This document shows, piece after piece, positions 36,014 through 46,287 of a DNA stretch of 64,000 nucleotides. The notes under the pieces were generated by a model. The model saw nothing but the letters and a program-made list of their open reading frames with translations, ran no database searches and was not told the DNA's origin. Source of the stretch: Dactylococcopsis salina PCC 8305 (lineage in GTDB: Bacteria; Cyanobacteriota; Cyanobacteriia; Cyanobacteriales; Rubidibacteraceae). The DNA is taken from the NCBI RefSeq assembly GCF_000317615.1, contig NC_019780.1, positions 1,509,840-1,573,839 on the forward strand, given 5' to 3'. A program made the translations under genes and the position numbers. Numbering within the stretch: the stretch's first letter is position 1; every line of letters starts with the position of its first letter.

Positions 36014-39000
36014 ATGGTTAAGCAATCAAACTCTAAAGTTATGACAACAACCCAAACCAAAGTAAAAAGTGCCTTCCTAGAAAGACTCCATTCCCCAGAA
36101 CGTCCAGTTCTCGTCTTCGACGGCGGTATGGGAACTTCCTTACAAAGGCAAGAATTGACCTTAGAGGACTTTGGCACTGCGGAACTCGAAGGTTGCAACG
36201 AATACCTCGTTAAATCCAAACCCGAAGCCATTGAACAAGTCCACCGCGAATTTTTAGAAGCGGGTGCTGATGTCATCGAAACCGATAGTTTCGGTTCCAG
36301 TTCTGTGGTTCTAGCGGAATATAACATTCCCGAACAAGCATACGAACTCAGCAAAATGGCATCGGAACTGGCTAAACGGGTCGCTAATGAGTATTCAACA
36401 CCAGAAAAACCCCGTTTTGTCGCTGGTGCAATGGGACCGACCACCAAACTTCCCACCCTTGCTCATATTGACTTTGACACCATGAAAGAGTCCTATCGGG
36501 TTCAAGCTGAGGGGCTTTATGATGGCGGAGCCGACTTATTTATCATCGAAACCTGTCAAGATGTGCTTCAAATTAAATCCGCTTTAAATGCAGTGGAAGA
36601 ACTGTTTGCCCAGAAAGGCGATCGCATCCCAATTATGGTTTCCATCACAATGGAAGTCATGGGAACAATGCTCGTGGGAACAGAAATTGATGCAGCGTTG
36701 ACCATTCTCGAACCCTATAACATTGACATCTTAGGACTGAACTGCGCCACCGGTCCCGACAAGATGAAAGAACATATCAAATATCTGTCGGAACACTCTC
36801 CATTTACCATTTCTTGTATTCCCAACGCAGGGCTACCAGAAAACGTCGGTGGACAAGCGCACTATAAACTAACCCCGATGGAACTCCGCATGGCGTTAAT
36901 GCACTTCGTAGAAGACTTAGGCGTGCAGGTCATTGGTGGCTGTTGTGGAACGCGACCCGACCACATTGAGCAACTAGCAGACATTGCCAAAGAACTAAAA
37001 CCTGCCGAACGTAACCCGAAAAACGAGTGCGCCGCTGCTTCCATTTACAGCACCCAGAATTACATTCAAGATAACTCCTTCCTCATTATTGGAGAGCGTC
37101 TCAACGCCAGTGGGTCGAAAAAAACCCGCACGCTTTTAAACGAAGAAGACTGGGACGGCTTAGTATCTATCGCCAAATCACAAGTTAAAGAAGGGGCGCA
37201 CGTTCTCGATGTCAACGTTGATTATGTGGGACGTGACGGTGAACGGGATATGTACGAAGTGGTTTCACGTTTGGTGAATAACGTCACCTTACCCCTAATG
37301 GTGGATTCCACCGAATGGACAAAAATGGAAGTGGGGTTAAAAACCGCAGGTGGAAAATGCCTCATTAACTCCACCAACTACGAAGATGGAGAAGAACGCT
37401 TTTTCAAAGTCTTAGAACTTGGCAAAAAATATGGTGCGGGTGTCGTCATCGGAACCATTGACGAAGACGGGATGGCACGAACAGCGCAGAAAAAATTTGA
37501 AATTGCTCAACGGGCGTACCGTCAAGCCGTAGAATCTGGCATTCCCCCCTCGGAAATTTTCTTTGACTCCCTTGCTTTACCGATTTCCACAGGAATTGAA
37601 GAAGACCGTGTGAATGGTAAAGAAACCATGGAGTCCATTCGTCTCATTCGGGAAAACTTACCAGAATGTCACGTGATGCTAGGGGTTTCTAACCTCTCCT
37701 TTGGTTTAAATTCCGCTGCCAGGGTGGCGCTCAATTCTGTGTTTCTCCATGATGCGGTAGAAGCGGGAATGGATGCGGCAATTGTCAGCGCCAGTAAAAT
37801 TGTTCCCCTTGCCAAAATTGAAAAAGAACATCAGCAGATTTGCCGTGATTTAATTTACGATAATCGTCAGTTTAATGAAGATGGCATCTGTGTTTATGAT
37901 CCCCTGACCAAGCTAACGGAAGTCTTCGCTGGGAAAAAAGCGGAAGTGGCTGCTTCTAGCATGGAAAATCTTTCCATTGAAGACAAGCTCAAACAGCACA
38001 TTATTGATGGGGAACGCATTGGCTTAAATGATGTTCTCGATGAAGCGATGAAGACTTATCCGCCGTTGGATATTATTAACAAGTATCTCCTTGATGGGAT
38101 GAAAGTGGTTGGAGAACGCTTCGGCGCTGGAGAAATGCAACTTCCTTTCGTGCTACAGTCTGCGGAAACCATGAAAGCCGCAGTGGCGCATCTAGAACCG
38201 CACATGGAAAAAGATGAGGCGGGAGATAATGCCAAAGGAACGTTCCTCATTGCCACGGTAAAAGGAGATGTTCACGATATCGGTAAGAATTTAGTGGATA
38301 TTATCCTCTCTAATAATGGCTATCGCGTGATTAACATTGGCATTAAACAGCCAGTGGATAACATTATCGCTGCCTATGAAGAGCATAATGCTGACTGTAT
38401 CGCCATGAGTGGGTTGTTGGTGAAATCAACCGCCTTTATGAAGGATAATTTGGAAACCTTCAATGAAAAAGGAATTAGTGTTCCTGTGATTCTTGGTGGG
38501 GCGGCGTTGACACCGAAATTTGTTTATGGTGATTGTCAGGAGGTTTATAACGGTAAGGTGGTTTACGGGAAAGATGCGTTTTCTGACCTTAACTTTATGG
38601 ACAAGTTAATGCCCGCGAAAGAGGCTGGACAATGGGATGATTTACAAGGCTTCTTAGGCGAGTTTGCTGAGGAAGAAGACGGAAAAGCCATTAAAGCTAA
38701 GGCGAAAGCGGAAAAAGCAGAAAGTAATGGCAAGGCGGAAACCGAAGAAAATGGCAAAGCAGAAGAACCGAAAGTTGTGGATACGACTCGTTCCGAAGCT
38801 GTGGAGGTTAATGTAGAACGTCCCACGCCGCCATTCTGGGGTTATAAGTTGCTGACTCCTGATGAGATTCCGATGGATGAGATGCTTTGGTATCTCGATA
38901 AACAGGCGCTGTTTGCGGGACAATGGCAGTTCCGCAAGAAGAAAAGTCAATCCCGAGAAGAGTATGATCAGTTTTTACAAGAGACGGTTGAGCCGATTCT

Positions 39001-39649
39001 CGCGGAGTGGAAGCAACGATCGAAAGCGGAGAATTTACTCCATCCGCAACTGATTTATGGTTATTATCCTTGTTGTTCCGAAGGAAATACCTTGTATCTG
39101 TTTGATCCAAAATTAATCGAAGAGAAAGGGACAATTCCAAAGGGGACAGAACCGATCGCAGCGTTTGAGTTCCCCCGTCAACGATCGGGACAACGCTTGT
39201 GTATCGCTGACTTCTACGCGCCGAAAGAGTCGGGAATTATTGATGTGTTCCCAATGCAAGCGGTAACAGTGGGAGAAATTGCCACCGAATACGCGAAAGA
39301 GTTGTTTGAGGCGGATCAATACACCGATTACCTCTATTTCCACGGTTTTGGGGTGCAAGCCGCTGAGGCTCTAGCAGAGTGGGGACACGCCCGCATCCGT
39401 GAGGAGTTAGGATTTGGGGATGAAGACCCCGACAATATTCGGGATGTGTTGGCGCAACGCTATCGCGGTTCTCGTTACAGTTTCGGTTATCCTGCTTGTC
39501 CGAACATTAACGATCAATACAAACTTCTCGATCTGTTAGAGACGAAACAAATTAATCTCTACATGGACGAAAGTGAGCAAATCTATCCCGAACAATCGAC
39601 CACCGCGATCGTGTCTCATCACCCGATCGCCCGTTACTTCAGCGCATAA
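36014..39649 (+). CDS. metH: Cobalamin-dependent methionine synthase
   Basis: Transfers a methyl group from methyltetrahydrofolate to homocysteine through cobalamin; 1211 residues. Domain order: homocysteine domain ([11 protein letters not shown]; zinc Cys in LGLNCATGP and the GGCCGT pair near residue 310), pterin domain ([22 protein letters not shown]), cobalamin cap and binding domain with DVHDIGKN (about residue 753, His is the lower Co ligand), and the C-terminal reactivation domain ([11 protein letters not shown]). A Lys/Glu/Ala-rich linker ([16 protein letters not shown]) separates the last two. ATG 36014 or 36041 may be the start. The upstream leader (35889-36013) has a TATAAT at 35964 but is too short for a full cobalamin riboswitch. 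Confidence 0.95.
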   Translation: MVKQSNSKVMTTTQTKVKSAFLERLHSPERPVLVFDGGMGTSLQRQELTLEDFGTAELEGCNEYLVKSKPEAIEQVHREFLEAGADVIETDSFGSSSVVLAEYNIPEQAYELSKMASELAKRVANEYSTPEKPRFVAGAMGPTTKLPTLAHIDFDTMKESYRVQAEGLYDGGADLFIIETCQDVLQIKSALNAVEELFAQKGDRIPIMVSITMEVMGTMLVGTEIDAALTILEPYNIDILGLNCATGPDKMKEHIKYLSEHSPFTISCIPNAGLPENVGGQAHYKLTPMELRMALMHFVEDLGVQVIGGCCGTRPDHIEQLADIAKELKPAERNPKNECAAASIYSTQNYIQDNSFLIIGERLNASGSKKTRTLLNEEDWDGLVSIAKSQVKEGAHVLDVNVDYVGRDGERDMYEVVSRLVNNVTLPLMVDSTEWTKMEVGLKTAGGKCLINSTNYEDGEERFFKVLELGKKYGAGVVIGTIDEDGMARTAQKKFEIAQRAYRQAVESGIPPSEIFFDSLALPISTGIEEDRVNGKETMESIRLIRENLPECHVMLGVSNLSFGLNSAARVALNSVFLHDAVEAGMDAAIVSASKIVPLAKIEKEHQQICRDLIYDNRQFNEDGICVYDPLTKLTEVFAGKKAEVAASSMENLSIEDKLKQHIIDGERIGLNDVLDEAMKTYPPLDIINKYLLDGMKVVGERFGAGEMQLPFVLQSAETMKAAVAHLEPHMEKDEAGDNAKGTFLIATVKGDVHDIGKNLVDIILSNNGYRVINIGIKQPVDNIIAAYEEHNADCIAMSGLLVKSTAFMKDNLETFNEKGISVPVILGGAALTPKFVYGDCQEVYNGKVVYGKDAFSDLNFMDKLMPAKEAGQWDDLQGFLGEFAEEEDGKAIKAKAKAEKAESNGKAETEENGKAEEPKVVDTTRSEAVEVNVERPTPPFWGYKLLTPDEIPMDEMLWYLDKQALFAGQWQFRKKKSQSREEYDQFLQETVEPILAEWKQRSKAENLLHPQLIYGYYPCCSEGNTLYLFDPKLIEEKGTIPKGTEPIAAFEFPRQRSGQRLCIADFYAPKESGIIDVFPMQAVTVGEIATEYAKELFEADQYTDYLYFHGFGVQAAEALAEWGHARIREELGFGDEDPDNIRDVLAQRYRGSRYSFGYPACPNINDQYKLLDLLETKQINLYMDESEQIYPEQSTTAIVSHHPIARYFSA

Positions 39650-39658
39650 TCCCCGTAG

Positions 39659-39682
39659 GGTGGGCACTTGCCCACCTTTTTT
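39659..39682 (+). terminator. metH terminator built from a REP half
   Basis: Stem GGTGGGC / GCCCACC with a short loop, followed by TTTTTT. The sequence is the left part of the same repeat as 17721-17747 (GTAGGGTGGGCA), with its right end replaced by a T tract, so a repeat seems to have been adopted as terminator. Confidence 0.75.
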
Positions 39683-39766
39683 GTCAAAGAAAGAAAATAG
39701 ATTGTCCTTTGTGATCAGGAAGTTAAGAGCGCGATCGCTGTTTCAATCGTTTACAATAAAACAGTC

Positions 39767-40190
39767 AGAAAGCCATCCGTTTGAAACGGATGGATGAATC
39801 CAACGACCGCGCTCAGGAACAGGCGAACAAAGACTTTAGTCTTCTGTGTCTGCTATAATGTACGAAACCCAAAGATGGTGAAAAACCCGTCAGGTTCATT
39901 AAAAAACCTTGTTAATACTTAAACAACGGAGTCTTGCTCGCGCCCTATGAAAGTAACTTGCAAGTAATCTAGAAGTAGAGATACAGCTAAACTTTTGTTT
40001 AGCCGAGGTCTTTAGGGCATATTTGAACGTGCCATCCTCACTTCGCTCCGGCTTCGGGAGACTCCTTTCTAACACTCGATTTGTGATTTTAACTTCGACA
40101 AGCGGACACGCTCGCGTGTCGAAGTGCAGTTACCATCCATTGAGTTGTTTCGATTGGAATCCACGCGATTTTAATCCGTGGAGAGTTCAA
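39767..40190. mobile_element. Possible non-autonomous IS200/IS605-type element
   Basis: About 425 bp between two hairpins of the kind seen at IS605 ends. On the left, GCCATCCGTTTGAAACGGAT with GGATGAATCC (39772-39801) is close in form to the left end of the TnpB element at 58925-58970. On the right, GGAATCCACGCGATTTTAAT with CCGTGGAGAGTTCAAAT (40155-40191). Inside is a TATAAT box (39853-39858), then roughly 150 bp able to fold (AAACTTTTGTTTAG hairpin at 39989-40002) and GACACGCTCGCGTGTC (40110-40125). There is no long ORF. It may be a deletion derivative that makes a small RNA; the ends are tentative. Confidence 0.35.
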
Positions 40191-40451
40191 ATCATGGCTT
40201 ACCTAGTATTTCATGTAATGCTGGTAGGCGAGGCAAACCCTACTTGTCTCTAGACTTGTAAGGAGAAGGCGCGATCGCGTCTTTGAGTCATAACTTTTGT
40301 CGGGTGAGCAGCGATCGCTGTTTGCGGTGAAGGGCGCGATCAGCTTTGGAGGCGCAACCATAAAGAAGTTATAATCAGGGAAAGGCTAATTGCATCAGTC
40401 GTCAGCATCGCAGCGATCGCGCTTTGAGGAAGTAATAGGAGAAATCGAAAA

Positions 40452-40694
40452 ATGAAAATGACAGAAAAAGAGAGAGAACAAAAGCAAGCTGGCGATCAAA
40501 CTGAAAGACAAGGAAGAGATTTCAATACTTTTTCTCAACGATTAGTTACTTTTTCTGCTGCTGGCTTAACGATTGGCGGCGTAATTAGCGGAACACTTGG
40601 CGGAGGGATTGGACTTGCTATAGGAGCGCTGACTGGATTAGGCTTCTGGTTAAATGAAGATGAATCCTCTAAGCCTCAATATGATCGCCAATAG
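40452..40694 (+). CDS. Small glycine-zipper membrane protein
   Basis: An 80-residue protein: charged N-terminus (MTEKEREQKQAGDQTERQGRD), then one glycine-rich hydrophobic hairpin (ITIGGVISGTLGGGIGLAIGALTGLGFW, small-xxx-small spacing) and an acidic tail. It probably inserts in a membrane as a helical hairpin. A TAGGAG ribosome binding site lies 15-20 bases upstream, and a second ATG at 40458 is possible. The broken gene at 40710 starts 15 bp after its stop, so the two once formed an operon. Function unknown. Confidence 0.7.
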   Translation: MKMTEKEREQKQAGDQTERQGRDFNTFSQRLVTFSAAGLTIGGVISGTLGGGIGLAIGALTGLGFWLNEDESSKPQYDRQ

Positions 40695-40709
40695 TTCCAG
40701 AAAATCCCC

Positions 40710-40806
40710 TTGTCAGACTACCTTACTCCACTCATTGAAACAGACATCTTATTTAATCTTGGTGTCTTGGGAATTGTCATGACAATACTTGGCTACACTG
40801 TAGCGC
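40710..40806 (+). pseudogene. 5' part of a split small membrane-protein gene
   Basis: A TTG-started frame (or ATG 40779) encoding SDYLTPLIETDILFNLGVLG and IVMTILGYTVA, one clean transmembrane helix, then running into hairpin repeats at about 40807 where the sequence becomes low in coding character (RCTLSKALCLLQYE...). The matching 3' part is proposed at 47980-48206. The gap between them holds the mobile island. Linking the two parts is inference, based on position, orientation and membrane character. Confidence 0.5.
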
Positions 40807-40910
40807 GATGCACTTTGAGCAAAGCTCTTTGCTTATTACAATATGAACTACTCGCAATCCGCCTTCGGCTGAGATTGCGGTTTCTGACGCTTCCTTGCGG
40901 ATTCCCGCAT

Positions 40911-40956
40911 CGTCGCGCGTTCCCTAGCGCCGTAAGACGGCGCGGGGTCGCTCCTC
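40911..40956 (+). repeat. Conserved-flank hairpin repeat, copy 2
   Basis: CGTCGCGCGTTCC, then a 7-bp stem GCGCCGT / ACGGCGC with an AAG loop (40927-40943), then GGGTCGCTCCTC. The flanks match 25640-25685 on the opposite strand; the stem does not. It lies in a hairpin cluster (40812-41070) that also contains AGCAAAGCTCTTTGCT, CGCAATC/GATTGCG and CTCAAG/CTTGAG stems. Confidence 0.6.
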
Positions 40957-41081
40957 TTTTTCGCCCCTAGTTGCGCCATGCTTCCGCATGACGTAGAGCT
41001 AGATGACTCTGCGTCTGACGAGGCACGTCCCGTACCCCGTAACGCTGCCTCAAGCATAACTTGAGCCGCGTTAATAATTAA

Positions 41082-43437
41082 AGTCAGTGAAGAGGTCGCC
41101 CCCTCCACTGCTCTCCAAAACGGTACGTGAGACTTTCACCTCATACCGCTCCTCAGTTAAACGGCTGTTGTCATCAGCACGTCACCAGCATATCGTTTTC
41201 CCATCGGTAATCCTCTGGGATAATGGAAACCACTCGATTGTAGCTCCCATCCGTTCTGGTCTTTTCATCGTGGCAGTGTCGATGGAGCAGTTGCCAGTTT
41301 TTATATTCATCCTTACCACCTTTAGAGTAGGGGACGATATGGTCAACCTCTAATAAGTCTCCATCTCGGAAAAACAATCCGCAGTGAGCGCATTTCCCTT
41401 TCTGCTTCTTGAGCAACGATGCTGTTCGCTTAGGCATCTCAGGGTGTTTGCCCATTCTTGAACTCCAATAGATTAGGTCGCCGTCATAGGGGCTTTTATC
41501 TCCCTTAACTTTGACATGGCGGATGATTGCTGTTCGTGAGTGCTTCATTAGCACCATAGGATTAGACCCTTCACGAGGAGTAGCAAACGCCCATTTATCG
41601 CCACCTATCCTTCGGAAGTATTTGGATTTTACCCACTTTCTCCCTTTGTTTCGATGACGTTTTATACCCCATTTGAATAGTTTCCAGAAAATCAGATAAT
41701 CTAGTCTTGAGAAGACCTTTTGACTTACTCCTATAGAGAAGTAATTACACCAACCTCTGATTATGGGATTAAGTTTAGCAATCAGAACAGCTTGAGACTG
41801 TCCTTTATACTTATCTATTACCTCACATATCTTCTGATAGTGCCTTTCTTGACTTTCCTTACTAGGGGTGGTGAGCGTTTTGAATCCCAGAATCTGACCT
41901 TTTGAATCCCTTCCTGATGTATATTTACCCACCTTGTATTGGCGGATATTAAAGCCTAAGAAGTTAAATCCTGCTTTTTCTTCTTTATGATTTTCAAGGG
42001 TGTGGGCGATTCTAGTTTTACTCGGTTTTAATTCTAAACCCATGTCCGCCAACCATTCTGTGACAACCTCTTTACATCTATGAACAACGGCTAGATCTTT
42101 ATGTAAGATTACAAAATCATCCGCATATCGGATTATACTAACAGAATCTTTTTTATCCCTTAATGGTAATTGATATCCATTTGGACGTTTCATATCAAAA
42201 CTGCCAGCAATAGATTTAATCTTATCTTCCATACCGTGTAGTGCGATATTAGCCAATAGTGGAGATACGACCCCACCTTGTGGCGTACCCTCAAACGTTG
42301 GTGAAAACTCCTTGCCTTCCATTACCCCTGACTTGAGCCACGCTCGGATTTGCCTCCGAAACGTGGGGAAGGTATTTAATTTATTCAGAAGTCTCTCGTG
42401 GTCGATACGGTCGAAACATTTAGATATATCCGCATCAAGCACGTATTTAGGTTTGTACCGAATAGCGTCGAAAATTGCCCGTATGGCATCATGGGCTGAA
42501 CGTCCTGCTCGAAACCCGTAAGAATTTGGCTCGAAAACCGCCTCCCATTCAGGTTCTAAGGCTAGTTTTACTAACGCTTGTAGCGCACGGTCATACATGG
42601 TAGGTATTCCCAAAGGTCTTTCCTCCCCATTAGGCTTCGGAATCTTAACCCTCCGAGTTGGTTTAACCTTTGAACTCAGTTTCAGATTATTTACGAGCTT
42701 CATACGTGCTACTGGGGACAAGGATTTAACCCCATCCACTCCCGCCGTCTTTTTGCCCTGATTATCCTGTGTAACTCTACGCACCGCTAAAACCTTAGCC
42801 GACCAAGACTTTACTAACAATTTCTGGAGTCTGCGAACTGCTTTGACATCACCACGACGAGACGCTTTGTAGATGCGCTTTTGGAGCTTATAGACGACTC
42901 TCTCGACCTCATGCCAATCGATATCGCCCCATTTAATACATCGGTTGTCCGTGTTCATAACTTATGTACTCACTACTTGTACCTCTACAATCCATCTAAC
43001 CGTGAGTCCGTCAGCGTATCCTTGCCATTACAGCAAGTCGTTTGCTTCTGACTCAATCTTCCTCCCCCGCTACCTACCAAATGGGGTAGATTTTGCGTCT
43101 AAGCTGACTACTCAACTCATCGACCAGAATTGAGAGTAAACGAGGGAGTTACTTCGTTCCCTGCGACCTTTGGTTTGTCTCCTTTAGGAGGGATACTCTT
43201 CACCGAGTTTGAGGGTGGCACTGACAAATAGATGCGAATCCTCTTGTCACCCCAACTATTGCCCTTTTGGGACTCCCAGAGTAGTCAACCTGATTTCTCT
43301 GGTTAGAAGTCACGATGATTCAATCGTATCCTTAGACCTTGTTCCCCATAGAGACTTGCTAACGGGATTGGGACACAGGCTGTCCTTTCTCTTTCCGCTT
43401 CTATTCCCGCTTTACGGATTGATGGCTAGTCGCTACC
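41082..43437 (-). mobile_element. Group II intron 1
   Basis: The ribozyme frame is visible on the minus strand. Domain V is at about 41119-41150 (AGCGGTATGAGGTGAAAG then TCTCACGTACCGTT), domain VI is the AGTGGAGG...CCTCTTCACT hairpin at about 41084-41108, and the 3' end is near 41082. The 5' end is put near 43436, where GTAGCGACTAGCC could be a variant of the usual GTGCGAC; this is tentative. It carries a complete maturase ORF in domain IV. Its 5' end almost touches the 3' end of intron 2. Confidence 0.8.
41174..42958 (-). CDS. ltrA: Group II intron reverse transcriptase/maturase with HNH
   Basis: A 594-residue intron-encoded protein, complete. Reverse transcriptase blocks: PLGIPTMYDRALQALVKLAL, SYGFRAGRSAHDAI, VLDADISKCFDRI, GTPQGGVVSPLLANI, and the catalytic IIRYADDFVI. 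The maturase X domain follows (about 330-440: KLNPIIRGWCNYF). The C-terminus holds an HNH nuclease with two Cys pairs and the signature LEVDHIVPYSKGG...LLHRHCHDEKT. All active-site residues are present, so the protein could support splicing and mobility. It is related to but clearly distinct from the protein of intron 2. Confidence 0.93.
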   Translation of the reverse strand: MNTDNRCIKWGDIDWHEVERVVYKLQKRIYKASRRGDVKAVRRLQKLLVKSWSAKVLAVRRVTQDNQGKKTAGVDGVKSLSPVARMKLVNNLKLSSKVKPTRRVKIPKPNGEERPLGIPTMYDRALQALVKLALEPEWEAVFEPNSYGFRAGRSAHDAIRAIFDAIRYKPKYVLDADISKCFDRIDHERLLNKLNTFPTFRRQIRAWLKSGVMEGKEFSPTFEGTPQGGVVSPLLANIALHGMEDKIKSIAGSFDMKRPNGYQLPLRDKKDSVSIIRYADDFVILHKDLAVVHRCKEVVTEWLADMGLELKPSKTRIAHTLENHKEEKAGFNFLGFNIRQYKVGKYTSGRDSKGQILGFKTLTTPSKESQERHYQKICEVIDKYKGQSQAVLIAKLNPIIRGWCNYFSIGVSQKVFSRLDYLIFWKLFKWGIKRHRNKGRKWVKSKYFRRIGGDKWAFATPREGSNPMVLMKHSRTAIIRHVKVKGDKSPYDGDLIYWSSRMGKHPEMPKRTASLLKKQKGKCAHCGLFFRDGDLLEVDHIVPYSKGGKDEYKNWQLLHRHCHDEKTRTDGSYNRVVSIIPEDYRWENDMLVTC

Positions 43438-43447
43438 GTAGGGGTTA

Positions 43448-45930
43448 ACCTAAGCCAAGAGGTCGCCCTCTTGACTCGGCTTCAGAACGGTACGTGAAAC
43501 TTTCGCTTCATACCGCTCCTCTCCAAACTACGCTGTGTTAACAGCACTTCCCTGCTTAGTTTCCGATTTACGACCTTTCTTGGTTTTCTTTTGGGTTTTC
43601 TTTTGACCCTTATTATCCATTTGTCGTTGTCGGTCTTCGGCAGTTTTTTGATGGTGACAATGACGATGGAGTAACTGTAAGTTCTTGTAGTCATCTCTAC
43701 CCCCTTCAGCTTTGGGGATGATGTGGTCAACTTCTTCTACATCTCCATCCTTAAAGTAAAGTCCACAACGGGTACATTTGCCTTTCTGGCGCTTCATCAG
43801 AGTAGCAACCCGTTTTGGTGTGCCAGGATATTCACCCCGACGTTTACTCCAGTACCGCCAGTCTCCATCGTAAGGAGACCTCGTACCCTCGATTTTTATA
43901 TGTCTTTCAATTGGTGTCCATGCGTGTTTCCACAGTTCGTGCGTACCCGCAACAGGAGAGTTTGGTACATCGGAAGGAGTTGAAAAGACCCATTTTGCGT
44001 TTCTCTTTTCTCCATCTAAATTTTTCTCCTTAGTCAAATGAAAGTATCTTTCTTCACACCATTTGAGGGTTTTATTAGGATGACGGCGTTTTGTCCAGCG
44101 ACGTAATTTGTTATAGACTGAGTTGTCTATGTGTTGGAACGTTTCTTTCGAGCAGACTGTTTTGTGATAGTTGCACCAACCCATGATGATGGGATTAAGT
44201 TTATCAATGATTACCTCTTGGGATTTACCTTTCATTGAATCTAATACTTCAACAATCTTTTCGTAATGTGTTTTGATACTCTTGTCGCTAGGTTTAATTA
44301 TTGTTTTGAATCCGAGTAAATTGCCATTTGTGTTTTTTCCTGAGTGTCTCTTCCCGACCTTATATTGTCGGACGTTCCACCCTAGAAAGTCGAACCCTGC
44401 TTTCGTTTCTTCCGTATCATGCAAGGTATGGCAAATTCTCGTCTTGCTCTCGCTTATTTCTAAGCCTAAGCCATGTAACCACTGTTCAATAAGCGTTTTC
44501 GCCTGTTGGATGATGGATTTATCCTTGTGGAGAACAACGAAATCATCTGCATACCTGATAAGAGAGATACTTTTAATATTAGTTTGTTTTTTCCCTTTCC
44601 AAGTTTCAGTCCATTGTTTTATGTACTCTTCAAGTCCATGCAGGGCGATGTTTGCCAATAGAGGACTTATCACCCCTCCTTGTGGTGTTCCCTCATTTGT
44701 TGGAAACCAATCGCCTCTATCCAATACCCCCGATTTCAACCAAGCTCGAATTTGTCGAGCCATAGTCGGGGTTGTATTCAGTTTTTGTAAGAGAACATTG
44801 TGATTTATGCGGTCGAAGCATTTTGAAATGTCAGCATCTAAAACCCATTTGGATTTTTGTTTGATAGCCGAATATATTGCTCCGCACGCATCATGGCAAG
44901 AACGTCCTGGTCTGAATCCGTATGAGTTAGGCTCGAATTTTGCTTCCCATTCTGGTTCTAAAGCCAATTTGAGAAGTGCTTGCCTCGCACGGTCTTCCAT
45001 TACTGGAATACCCAAGCCACGTTTTTCTTTGCGACCTGGTTTTGGAATCCAGACCCGTCTTAAGGATTTCCCCTTCCCTGTAAGGGTCAGGTTTTCAGCA
45101 AGGCTCAACCGTTGTTTAGGACTTAGGCTTTTCACCCCATCTATCCCTGCGGTATTTTTACCTTGGTTATCCTGCGAAATGCGCCGTACTGCTAAGAGCT
45201 TGGCACACCAAGACCGTAACAATAATCTTTGGAGTTTGTGAACTTTAGCCACGTCACCACTTTGAGAAGCTCGATAAATCCGCTTTTGGAGCTTAAACAC
45301 CCGTATTTCAACCTCCTTCCAGTCAATCTGACTCCACTCCGTCTCTGCCATGAGATTAAACCCAAAGCCTAACCAGAGCATTAAAAAGGTCTTTGTCCGA
45401 GCATCACATTTATACCTGATTTGGTTCATAACTTTACTCTACTTTACTTATTATCTTCGTAATCTAAAGTGGATACGTCTGCTTGTCCTTCCTGTTACAG
45501 AAGGCGTTTGCTTCTTATCCAATCCCGCCCTCGCTCAACCCAGCAAATGAGCCAGATATTGCATCCCGACAGACTACTTGAGAAATCGACCTTTCCCAAG
45601 AGTATGAACGAGGGTTACTTCGTTCCTAATTTCCATTGATTGAGACCTTAGCCCCCTACTCTCCACCGCACAAATTTGGAGATGTGATATAAGCTATACT
45701 AAACTTCTATCCTCTTGTGGTGAGCATATTTCGCTCCCTGCGATCAGCCTTTACGCAGGATTGAAATTACGATGGTTCAAACGTAGGTTCGTTGACTAGA
45801 CGTAGCCTCTTGCTAGGGATTTACCAGATTAGGCTTCCAGCAGTGACCCCATTTAACCCTGCTTCATCCTCAAGTGGTCAACTCTATAGATGAGGGTTAC
45901 GCTGTCCTCTCACACCCTGAGAGGGATGGA
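43448..45930 (-). mobile_element. Group II intron 2
   Basis: Domain V is at about 43485-43518 (AGCGGTATGAAGCGAAAG then TTTCACGTACCGTTC), and domain VI is the GAGTCAAGAGG...CCTCTTGGCTTA hairpin at 43449-43480, with the 3' end near 43448. The domain I part lies upstream of the ORF (45430 to about 45930); its CCTAGCAAG and TACGTTTGAACCATCGTAAT stretches align with CGTTAGCAAG and TACGATTGAATCATCGTGAC of intron 1. The 5' end is not pinned down: GTGTGAGAGG (about 45932) is a candidate. Confidence 0.75.
43528..45351 (-). CDS. ltrA: Group II intron reverse transcriptase/maturase with HNH
   Basis: A 607-residue protein from the ATG at 45351 (MAETEWSQIDWKEVE); the open frame reaches back to 45429 but that part lies in intron RNA. 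Reverse transcriptase motifs: GLGIPVMEDRARQALLKLAL, SYGFRPGRSCHDAC, VLDADISKCFDRI, GTPQGGVISPLLANI, LIRYADDFVV. The X domain has KLNPIIMGWCNYH. The HNH domain is CTRCGLYFKDGDVEEVDHII...LLHRHCHHQKT. A basic tail (KKTQKKTKKGRKSETK) extends past the family norm. Complete and probably active by sequence. It shares the same layout as the intron 1 protein. Confidence 0.93.
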   Translation of the reverse strand: MAETEWSQIDWKEVEIRVFKLQKRIYRASQSGDVAKVHKLQRLLLRSWCAKLLAVRRISQDNQGKNTAGIDGVKSLSPKQRLSLAENLTLTGKGKSLRRVWIPKPGRKEKRGLGIPVMEDRARQALLKLALEPEWEAKFEPNSYGFRPGRSCHDACGAIYSAIKQKSKWVLDADISKCFDRINHNVLLQKLNTTPTMARQIRAWLKSGVLDRGDWFPTNEGTPQGGVISPLLANIALHGLEEYIKQWTETWKGKKQTNIKSISLIRYADDFVVLHKDKSIIQQAKTLIEQWLHGLGLEISESKTRICHTLHDTEETKAGFDFLGWNVRQYKVGKRHSGKNTNGNLLGFKTIIKPSDKSIKTHYEKIVEVLDSMKGKSQEVIIDKLNPIIMGWCNYHKTVCSKETFQHIDNSVYNKLRRWTKRRHPNKTLKWCEERYFHLTKEKNLDGEKRNAKWVFSTPSDVPNSPVAGTHELWKHAWTPIERHIKIEGTRSPYDGDWRYWSKRRGEYPGTPKRVATLMKRQKGKCTRCGLYFKDGDVEEVDHIIPKAEGGRDDYKNLQLLHRHCHHQKTAEDRQRQMDNKGQKKTQKKTKKGRKSETKQGSAVNTA

Positions 45931-46287
45931 CTTGAATTAACGGGTTATACCCTACCTGTTTCTTAGCCGAAGCTCCACAGATTCTCACCAACATGGAAAT
46001 CAAGTTGTCAAGGTTTAATACCCCGAAGGGTTCTCACCAAGCTCTGGCTTATACTCCGTAGTTCGAGAGAACTACAGCGTTTTCACCAGAAACGAATCGC
46101 ACAATATGCTTTCAACCAAGTGCCTTGGCGACAGGACTTGAGTTGTTATGGGAGTTAACCCTTCCAGTGGTCTTTGCTGTTGCTACACTGGTCACTCTCA
46201 CCTATAAGGTCACAGAGTTGTCAACTGAGAGGGATTAAAGTGCGAACTCTACCTAATCGGTTACCCCTCAGAAGCCAGTCGTCCCCA

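Noticed and set aside
36862-37044. Antisense frames inside metH, ileS, the topoisomerase gene and dnaN
   Set aside because: They mirror the coding strand of well-conserved genes and have no independent signals.
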